Assembly (NCBI GenBank): GCA_020633465.1
Contig: JACKDN010000012.1
Span: forward strand, 62,001-126,000
Length of the DNA: 64,000 nucleotides
Origin: Myxococcales bacterium
GTDB taxonomy: Bacteria > Myxococcota_A > Bradymonadia > UBA7976 > UBA1532
Reading direction: 5' to 3'
The translations under genes and the position numbers were made by a program. Shown here in pieces: positions 9,233-16,487 of this stretch. The notes beneath the pieces were generated by a model. It made no database searches, had not been told where the DNA came from, and saw only the letters and a program-made list of their open reading frames with translations. Within the stretch, counting starts at the first letter, position 1. Every line of letters begins with the position of its first letter.

Positions 9233-9317
9233 TGACGCGCCGCGTCACCGATCGTGTTGACGCGGTATGACGCGCCGCGTTACAAGTCGCGTCAACGCTG
9301 ATTGACGCGCTGCGTCA
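9233..9317. promoter_or_regulatory. Three-site operator array, TGACGCG-N-CGCGTCA
   Basis: Three 15-bp inverted repeats: 9233-9247 (perfect, TGACGCGCCGCGTCA), 9268-9282 (one mismatch) and 9303-9317 (one mismatch). Their centres are 9240, 9275 and 9310, exactly 35 bp apart. Extra half-sites are TGACGCG at 9258-9264 and CGCGTCA at 9288-9294. Site 2 fills the spacer of the promoter, site 1 lies upstream and site 3 is in the leader, so occupancy should block transcription. The binding protein is not encoded next to it and is unknown. Confidence 0.7.
9257..9285 (+). promoter_or_regulatory. Sigma70-like promoter of the PhaF/H1-like gene
   Basis: TTGACG at 9257-9262, a 17-bp spacer and TTACAA at 9280-9285 give a good -35/-10 pair. 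The expected start is near 9292 and the leader about 45 nt. The spacer contains the middle palindrome of the operator array described in the next entry. Confidence 0.6.
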
Positions 9318-9336
9318 TTTCTCCCGGAGTGAGCCC

Positions 9337-9783
<447 letters not shown>

Positions 9784-9800
9784 TCGCACCGCGTGTCCGC

Positions 9801-9876
9801 GCCCGCCGCTCCCCCGCGGCGGGCGTCCGATGCCGTCCGGCATCGGCACAGCGCGCGCCGCCCCCCCGCGGCGCGC
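9801..9876. terminator. Three consecutive perfect 9-bp hairpins
   Basis: Stems are 9801-9809/9816-9824 (GCCCGCCGC/GCGGCGGGC), 9827-9835/9838-9846 (CCGATGCCG/CGGCATCGG) and 9853-9861/9868-9876 (GCGCGCCGC/GCGGCGCGC). All three are perfect, closely spaced and begin 18 bp after the stop at 9783. None has a T-run. The array probably marks the transcript end or protects the 3' end of the H1-like mRNA. Confidence 0.5.
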
Positions 9877-10090
9877 ATCCCGGCGGCGGATCGGGTGGCT
9901 GCATCCCCCCCGATGATGGTCACTCCGCTCGACCACGGCCCCCCGCTCCGCCGCCGGACCCTCCTTGCCCCACCGTTCGACGCCGGGCGGCTTCGGCCAA
10001 ACAATTGTTTGCTTCCGGGATCGCACCTTGTCGCCGAGCCCGCGCGGCACTCCACTGGAGGGCGAACAGTCCCTCCGAGGAGTGATCCCG
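9877..10090. other. Intergenic leader region of the TSP3 lipoprotein gene
   Basis: Together with the hairpins this is a 307-bp gap without a gene. It holds one conspicuous site, the AT-rich palindrome at 9998-10011, and a ribosome-binding site GAGGAG at about 10077-10082 before the ATG at 10091. No convincing -35/-10 pair was found. Confidence 0.5.
9998..10011. promoter_or_regulatory. 14-bp AT-rich perfect palindrome, possible operator
   Basis: CAAACAATTGTTTG is a perfect 14-bp inverted repeat and stands out as an A/T island in very G+C-rich DNA, 80 bp upstream of the lipoprotein start at 10091. The size and position suit a dimeric repressor or activator site. No protein can be assigned. Confidence 0.4.
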
Positions 10091-12911
10091 ATGACCCACG
10101 CGCGACGGACGATGAGCGTTCTCCTGGTGGCGGCCCTGGCGGCCGGCTGCGGCGGCGGCGACGGCGGTGGGGCGGGCTCCGACGCCGGTGGCGGAGGGCC
10201 GGGCGGGGGCCCGGGCGGCGGAGGCCCCGGCGGTGGGCCGGGGGTGGCCCCGGCGGCGGCCCCGGCGGCGGCCCCGGCAGTGGGCCCGGCGGTGGGCCCG
10301 GCGGCGGACCGGGGGCGGCCCCGGCGGCGGCCTGCCCGACGATCAGCCGCCCTTCGAGTCGACCCTCGACGACGCGCTCGACGTCGGCGCGCTCGACGCG
10401 GCCGCGCAGGCGACGCTGTGCGCCGAGGTCGGCGCCTACGAGATCCAGTACCGCGCCGAGCTGCAGTCCCTGCGCTGCGTGGACTTCGGGGTCCGGACCG
10501 CCCTCCTGGGCTCGAGCGATCCCGCCGCCTGCGATCGCGTCCGCGGCCTCTGCGACACCCTCCCGGCCGACGCCGATCTGTGGGCCTCCAACTGTCAGAC
10601 CGACTTCGACCTGCGCGCCCCCTACTGCCGGCCGAGCACCGTCGCCGAGTTCGAGGCCTGCGTCGGCCGCAACGTCGCGCTGCAGCGCGCGGCCGCCGCC
10701 GACGGCACGCCCACCTGCCAGGAGGGCATCGACGCGCTCGGCGTGCTGCCCGAGGGATCGTGGGACTGCGTCTGCAACGTGCCGATCTATGTCGGCCCGC
10801 CGCCGGCCGACGATCTCGACCGCGACGGCGTCGCCGGCGACGCGGATCGCTGCCCCGCCTCCGACCTGTACTACCCGGTCAACGCCGCGGGCTGCACCGA
10901 GTTCGAGGATCGCGATCAGGACGGCGTGCCCAACGAGGACGATCTGTGCAGCGACAGCCCCGCGGGCTCCGAGGGGGCCGTCTCGGCGGTGGGCTGTACG
11001 GTCGAGGAGGATCCCGACCAGGACGGCGTGCTCGAACCCTTCGATCGCTGCCCGACGTCGCCGCAGGGCGTGCCCGTCGACGCCAGCGGCTGCACGGCGG
11101 ACGAGGACAGCGACGGCGACGGCGTGCCCGACGCGGTGGATCCCTGCCCCGACTCGGTGGGCGAGACGACGTCGCGCGGCTGCGACCGCACGCAGGACGA
11201 GGACTTCGACGGCGAGCCCAACGACACCGACCGCTGCCCCGGCACCGATCCCATGGGCAACCTCACCCGCAACGGCTGCGACTCGCGGCAGGACACGGAT
11301 CGCGACGGCGTGCCCAACGAAGAGGACGCCTGCCCGTTCACGCTGCTGGGCCCTGACTTCGACGTCAGCGAGCGCGGGTGCTCGGCCTGGGAGGACGGCG
11401 ACCGGGACGACGTGCCCGACGACGCCGATCGCTGCGAAGAGACCCGGCCGGGCGCGCCGGTCAACGTGGTCGGCTGTTCGGTGCGGCAGGACGAGGATCA
11501 GGACACCGTGCCCAACGGCGGCGACGTCTGCCCGCGCACGCCGCCCGGCGCGCCGGGGGTCGACGACCGCGGCTGCACCGACGCGCAGCGCGAGACGCTC
11601 GGGCGGCCGGTGGACACGCTGCCCGACGACGCCGTCCCGTTCGTGATCGGCGAGGGCGACACGGCGATCACCTTCCACGCCTCGGCCCAGGTGGTCGACG
11701 AGGGGGCGGACGCCGACACGGTGCGCGGGGTGGTGTACATGCAGCTGCCCGACGGGCAGTACCTGCCCATGCCGCGCGCCGACGTGGCCTTCGAGCGCGG
11801 CGCGGACGCCTTCGTGGGGATCGCGGGCACGGTCGACGTGGCCATCCCGGGCGTGGATCTGTTCGGCGCCGTGCAGCTGAACAGCCCGGCGACGGCGCGC
11901 ATCGGGGTGCAGTCGGGCGCCGCGCTGCTGCAGAACGGCCTCGAGGCGCCCATCGATCCGCTGCGTATCTACGTGACCTTGCAGGTGAACGCCCGGGTGA
12001 CCGCGAACATCGGCTCGCTCCGGCTGACCTTCGGCGACGAGGCCGAGGGGCTGCTGCTGATCGATCCGCTCGACCCGGCGCTGTTCGTCCGCGCCGATCT
12101 GGACGGCGTCCCGGGGTTGGGCAACCTCGAGAGCGGCGGTCTGGGCCTGTCGGCGCAGGGCAACCTGCCCTTCGTGCCCGCCTACGACGGCGCGGGCCTG
12201 CAGGGCGAGCCGCTGCGGCCCTTCGACGGCCACCTCTACGTCGAGGGCACCTACGGGCTGGGGGGCTCGGTGTCGCTGCTCGGCATCGCGGCCCTCGACC
12301 TGATCGGTCACGCCGTCGTCGACGTCGACCCCCTGCGCACGGGCGCCAGCGCGCTCGCGGGGGGGCGCGACTTCCGGGTGGGCGCGAACGGCGAGCTCCG
12401 CACCGGCCTGCGGATTCGCGACCTGGAGATCAGCTTCTCGCTCGCCCGGGCGACGGCGGATCTCGACGTGCGCGACGGCGGGGGTCGCCTCACCGTGGTC
12501 GGTGAGGCGGGGTTGAACGCGCTGGTGCTGCCGCAGCGCATCCCCGTTCAGCCGGCGAGCGCGCTGCGCGCCCGGGTGGCGGCCGGCACGAACGTGCGCG
12601 ACCTCGAGCTGCAGGTGCGGGGCACCTTCGTCCTCAGCGCCGACGCCTTCGGTCTGCTGAACACCCTGGGCTTCGATCTGCGCCCGGTGACGGTCGACGG
12701 GTCGTTCGTGGCCACCATCCACGGCGTCTACCTGTTCGGCACCATCAACGGATCGCCCATCGAGCAGGTGCGCGTCCTCCAGCCGACGACCCTCGAGTTC
12801 AACCTGCCCTTCGACGACAGCTGGTCGGCGTCGATGACCGGGCTGGTGGAGTTCCGGGGCGATCAGTACCAGCACCTGGCGATCAGCGACGACGGCATCG
12901 ACATCGATTGA
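10091..12911 (+). CDS. Thrombospondin-type-3 repeat lipoprotein (two frameshifts in Gly/Pro tract)
   Basis: The N-terminus MTHARRTMSVLLVAALAAGC is a lipoprotein signal peptide from an ATG after GAGGAG. A (GGGP)n linker follows. It needs frame changes at about 10240 and 10310; at each, a CCGGGGG run with one more G restores the GGGPGGGP pattern, and the corrected length (2823 bases, 940 residues) is an exact multiple of three. The mature protein has a Cys-containing helical domain (about 95-240, DDQPPFESTLDDALDVGALD onward), then about eight TSP3-type calcium loops (DxDxDGVPNxxDxCP, about 240-500), then a long beta-rich domain to the end. TSP3 loops bind calcium and usually form stalks, here probably holding a beta domain on the cell surface. 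The last codons lead straight into the histidine-kinase region. Confidence 0.78.
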
Positions 12912-12964
12912 GTGGAACACCCGGTGTGGCGCGGGTCGATGCGCCGGGGCATGCTCGGCGGCGC

Positions 12965-14326
12965 ATGCGTCTACGACTCCCCGAGCCGGTGCCGGATCAG
13001 GGGCCCGCGCTCGAGGCGGCGTTCCGCGCCTACGCGGTCGAGCTGAGCGCCGAGTTCGCCGTCTCCGCGGTCCTGTTGATCACCTTCTTCACCGTCGCGT
13101 GGTGGCCACTCGACGCGTGGGTCATGCAGCCCGGCGCCGAGCGCGAGGCCTTCGGGGTGTTGCGCAGCCGCGCCCTGGTGGTGGAGGCCGTGGCCTTGGC
13201 GGCGTTGCTCGGCTCGGGTTGGATTCGCGAGCGGATCCTGTGGTTGGGCCCGCTGGCCTACGCGGCGCTGATGGCCGCGTTCGGCTCGTCGCTCGGCCTG
13301 CTCGGGGCCGACGGGCTCATCTGGCTGGCGGACGCCTTCGTCGGGGTGGTGCCGGCGGCCTTCATCCCGCTGTCCCTCAAGCCGCGCATCGCGGCGACGG
13401 CCCTCATCGGCGGCGGCCTGGTCGGCGGGTTCTTCGTGGTCGCGCCCGAGACGCTCACCCAGCGGGCCGGGCTGGGGCAGGTGTCGTTCGCGCTGTTCGC
13501 GGTCGTGTTCACGATCCTGATCGGCGAGATCCTGCTGCGGGTGTTCCGCCGTTCGTTCATGCAGGCGCGGCAGCTCGACGCGGCCAACGCCGAGCTCGCC
13601 GATCTGAGCGACTCGTTGGCGGCGCGGGTGGCGGCGCAGACGCAGGATCTGCGGTCGCTGGCGGCGCACCTGGACGAGGCGCTCGAGTCGCAGCGGCGGC
13701 GCATCGCGCGCGACCTGCACGACGACCTGGGCCAGGCGCTGACCGCCATCCGGTACGCGCTGGCCCGGCTGGACGGGAAGATCAGCCATCGCACCGACGA
13801 CATCGAGGACATGCTCGAGGACCTGAGCACGCTGCTCGACGGCGCGAGCGGCTCGGTGCGCGGCTTCCTGACCGAGCTGCGGCCGCGCGTGCTGGACGAC
13901 TACGGGCTCGCCACCGCCGCCGAGTGGCTCGGCGAGCGGGTCCGCGCGGCGGGGCTCGCGTGCGCGGTGACCGTGGATCCCGCCTTCCCCGGCGCCGCCG
14001 ACGCCGACGGCCTGCCGACGACGGCGCGCCTGGACGGCGACCTCGAGCTGGCGCTGTTCCGGGTGCTGCAGGAGGCGACGACCAACGCGCTGAAGCACGC
14101 GCGCGCGACGACGGTGACGCTGGCGTTGAAGGTCGACGGCGGGTTGTACGCGGCCGCGGTGACCGACGACGGCGTCGGCTTCGATCCCAGCGAGGGCACG
14201 CCGGGCTTCGGTCTGTTGGGGCTGGACGAGCGGGTGCGCGCCCGCGGCGGCCGCCTCGACATCCGGTCGGCGCCGGGCGCCGGCACGACCATCCGCGCCG
14301 CGCTGCCCGCCGCGGAGGACGCCTGA
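12965..14326 (+). CDS. NarL-type sensor histidine kinase (HisKA_3)
   Basis: 453 residues. Several membrane segments occupy about residues 30-200 (SAVLLITFFTVAWWPLDAWV, ILWLGPLAYAALMAAFGSSL, FALFAVVFTILIGEILLRVF), without a large periplasmic domain. A coiled coil (about 205-245) leads to the HisKA_3 dimerisation helix with phospho-acceptor His252 in RRRIARDLHDDLGQALTAIR. The ATPase domain follows, with N box EATTNALKHA, DDGVGFDPSE and GFGLLGLDERVRARGG. It autophosphorylates and passes phosphate to the response regulator encoded one base later (TGATG overlap). ATG 12965 is chosen; a TTG at 12908 overlapping the previous stop would add 19 residues. The signal sensed is not apparent from sequence. 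Confidence 0.9.
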   Translation: MRLRLPEPVPDQGPALEAAFRAYAVELSAEFAVSAVLLITFFTVAWWPLDAWVMQPGAEREAFGVLRSRALVVEAVALAALLGSGWIRERILWLGPLAYAALMAAFGSSLGLLGADGLIWLADAFVGVVPAAFIPLSLKPRIAATALIGGGLVGGFFVVAPETLTQRAGLGQVSFALFAVVFTILIGEILLRVFRRSFMQARQLDAANAELADLSDSLAARVAAQTQDLRSLAAHLDEALESQRRRIARDLHDDLGQALTAIRYALARLDGKISHRTDDIEDMLEDLSTLLDGASGSVRGFLTELRPRVLDDYGLATAAEWLGERVRAAGLACAVTVDPAFPGAADADGLPTTARLDGDLELALFRVLQEATTNALKHARATTVTLALKVDGGLYAAAVTDDGVGFDPSEGTPGFGLLGLDERVRARGGRLDIRSAPGAGTTIRAALPAAEDA

Positions 14327-14955
14327 TGCGGGTCTACGTCGCCGACGACCACGCGGTGGTGCGCGTCGGCATCAAGCAGGTGCTGCGCGAGCTGGGCGGC
14401 TTCGAGATCGTCGGCGAGGCCGAGAACGGCCGGCAGGTGCTCGACGACGAGGCGCTGAAGCGGACCGACGTGCTGGTGCTCGACCTGTCGCTGCCCATCG
14501 TCAGCGGCCCCGAGGTGCTGCGCCGCGTGCGCGCCACCTACCCGTCGATCGCGGTGGTGGTGCTGTCGATGCACCCCGAGGAGCAGTTCGCACGCCGCGC
14601 CCTCGCCGGCGGCGCCGCAGCGTACGTGTCCAAGGACCATCCACCCGCCGTGCTGATCGACGCCGTGCGCCGCGCCGGCCGCGGCGAGGTCGATCCCCGC
14701 CCCGCCGTCGAGCCCGCCGAGGCGCCCCACCGAACGCTCACCCGCCGCGAGAACCAGATCTTCCTGCGCATGGTGAACGGCCTCACCGTCGCCGAGGTGG
14801 CCGCCGAGCTCGACGTCCACTCGAGCACCGTCAGCAACCACCTCGCCAAGGTGCGCGCCAAGCTGGGCGTCGCGACGGTCGCCGAGATGGTCCGCTACGC
14901 GGTGCAGCACGACCTGCTGGATCCGGGGCCGAGCTGGGACGTGCCGGCGGAGTGA
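14326..14955 (+). CDS. NarL/FixJ-family response regulator
   Basis: 209 residues. The receiver domain (1-120) has the acidic pair D7-D8, phospho-acceptor Asp53 (LVLDLSLP), the conserved Ser/Thr position in VVLSMHPEE and Lys in YVSKDHPP. After a Pro/Glu-rich linker comes a LuxR-type helix-turn-helix (about 140-200: LTRRENQIFLRMVNGLTVAEVAAELDVHSSTVSNHLAKVRAKLG). Phosphorylation would promote dimerisation and DNA binding at target promoters. Its ATG overlaps the kinase stop by one base, so the pair is co-translated and almost certainly cognate. Target genes cannot be read from the window; no repeated site is obvious beside the pair. Confidence 0.93.
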   Translation: MRVYVADDHAVVRVGIKQVLRELGGFEIVGEAENGRQVLDDEALKRTDVLVLDLSLPIVSGPEVLRRVRATYPSIAVVVLSMHPEEQFARRALAGGAAAYVSKDHPPAVLIDAVRRAGRGEVDPRPAVEPAEAPHRTLTRRENQIFLRMVNGLTVAEVAAELDVHSSTVSNHLAKVRAKLGVATVAEMVRYAVQHDLLDPGPSWDVPAE

Positions 14956-15125
14956 AGGGCGGGGTGGACGAGAGCCGGGGCAGGGGCCTTGCCACCGAGG
15001 TCAGACAGCCGACCGAAGCGGTGTTGGCGCGCTGTGGAGTGGACCTGGACTCGTAGGACGTCCGGAGGGTGAGGGGGCCCGGTCGGCGCCGTGTTCGAGG
15101 CGGGGCAGGGCGCCCCGCCGCCCCC

Positions 15126-15569
15126 TCAGGCGTGGCCGACCGCGTCGTCGAGCTTGCGCAGGCGATCGCGCAGGCTGCGGGCGCGGCCGAGCAGGCGCGG
15201 GCTGCGCTCGATGGCCGGGTTCTCGTGGCGCGCGATGTCGAGGGCGCGCAGGCGGCGCTCGAGGCGGTCGGCGCGCGAGCGCAGGGTGTCGTCGCCTTCG
15301 AGGCGCACATGGGCGTAGAGGGCCTCGGCCTCGTCGACGACGGCGTCGAAGTCTTCGCTGCGCGGGGCGCGGTGGCGGGCGTTGCGACGGCGGTACAGCC
15401 AGGCGATGCCGCCGGCGACCAGCACGATGGTCAACGTGACCAGGGCCCAGGTGGGCAGGCCGTCGACCGGTTGGCCCGGGTCGGGGATCTCCTCGGGCAA
15501 GAGCCCCTGCTGTTGCGCGAAGGCGGCGTTCGCGGTGCCGAGCACCAGGAACAGGATGCGTCGAATCAT
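15126..15569 (-). CDS. Small membrane protein with cytoplasmic coiled-coil
   Basis: 147 residues from MIRRILFLVLGTANAAFAQQ (signal peptide or first helix; an in-frame ATG at 15587 would add six residues). A short linker precedes one strong membrane helix (ALVTLTIVLVAGGIAWLYRRR, about 45-66). The remaining 80 residues are a charged helical domain with an acidic segment (DFDAVVDEAEALYAHVRLEG) and an Arg-rich coiled coil (RSRADRLERRLRALDIARH). I do not recognise the family. It is transcribed divergently from the aldo/keto reductase gene with 93 bp between starts. Confidence 0.75.
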   Translation of the reverse strand: MIRRILFLVLGTANAAFAQQQGLLPEEIPDPGQPVDGLPTWALVTLTIVLVAGGIAWLYRRRNARHRAPRSEDFDAVVDEAEALYAHVRLEGDDTLRSRADRLERRLRALDIARHENPAIERSPRLLGRARSLRDRLRKLDDAVGHA

Positions 15570-15662
15570 GGGGGTGGCGTGTCTCATGCTCGACAGTCCG
15601 TGCACACGTCGAGCCACGCGGCGCGCGCGGGGCTGGACAATCACCGACCGAGGAGGTTCGCA

Positions 15663-16475
15663 ATGCAATACGTCGAGGCACGAGGCGCCCGCATCCCCGC
15701 GCTGGGCATGGGCACCTGGCAACTGAAGGGCACCGCGTGTCGGGACGCGGTCACCGCCGCGCTCGATCTGGGCTATCGCCACCTGGACACCGCGCAGGCC
15801 TACGAGAACGAAGCCGACGTGGGGGCCGCGCTGGCCGAGAGCGGAGTCGCGCGCGACGACGTCTTCGTGACCACCAAGGTCTGGTACGAGCAGGCGCGGC
15901 GCGATGACCTGCTGCAGAGCGTCGACGCCAGCCTGCGCCGGCTGAAGCTGGATCACGTCGATCTGCTGCTGCTGCACTGGCCGAACGCCGACGTCCCGCT
16001 CGACGAGACGATGGCGGCGTTGAACACGGCCGTCGACCGCGGGCTGACGCGCTTCGTCGGCGTCAGCAACTTCCCGAGCGGGATGCTGCGCAACGCCCTC
16101 GAGCTGGCGCCGCTCGTCTGCGACCAGGTCGAGTACCACCCCTACCTTCACCAGGACGAGGTGGCGACGGTGTGCCGCGCGCGCGGCATGGCGATGGTGG
16201 CCTACTCGCCCATCGCGCAGGGCCGCGTGTTCGACGACGCCACCCTGCGCGCCATCGGCGCGCCCCACGGCAAGTCCGGCGGGCAGGTCGCGCTGCGCTG
16301 GCTGATTCAGCAGTCGGGCGTGGTGGCCATCCCGCGCTCGTCGAAGCGCGAGCACCTGAAGGCCAACCTCGACATCTTCGACTTCGAGCTCGACGCGGCC
16401 GAGATGCGCACCCTCGGTCACCTGGGCGAAGGGCGCCGCCTCATCGACCCCGACTGGGCGCCCGAGTGGGACTGA
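15663..16475 (+). CDS. Aldo/keto reductase
   Basis: 270 residues, the normal length for this TIM-barrel NADPH-dependent oxidoreductase family, which reduces aldehydes and ketones in the cytosol. The catalytic tetrad is complete: Asp42 and Tyr47 (YRHLDTAQAYENE), Lys72 (VTTKVW) and His105 (LLLLHWPN). The NADPH-binding end is visible as IPRSSKREHL, with the family signature FVGVSNFPSGML in the middle. The ATG at 15663 has a perfect AGGAGG at 15650-15655. The sequence is nearest to the 2,5-diketo-gluconate or methylglyoxal reductase type of AKR by motif, but the substrate cannot be told from sequence. It converges on the lipoprotein gene at 16488 with only 12 bp between. Confidence 0.93.
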   Translation: MQYVEARGARIPALGMGTWQLKGTACRDAVTAALDLGYRHLDTAQAYENEADVGAALAESGVARDDVFVTTKVWYEQARRDDLLQSVDASLRRLKLDHVDLLLLHWPNADVPLDETMAALNTAVDRGLTRFVGVSNFPSGMLRNALELAPLVCDQVEYHPYLHQDEVATVCRARGMAMVAYSPIAQGRVFDDATLRAIGAPHGKSGGQVALRWLIQQSGVVAIPRSSKREHLKANLDIFDFELDAAEMRTLGHLGEGRRLIDPDWAPEWD

Positions 16476-16487
16476 AGGCCCCGCGCT

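Noticed and set aside
14956..15125. A small RNA or tRNA between the response regulator and the membrane protein
   Set aside because: No cloverleaf, no conserved GTTCGA loop, no promoter-terminator pair; plain G+C-rich spacer.
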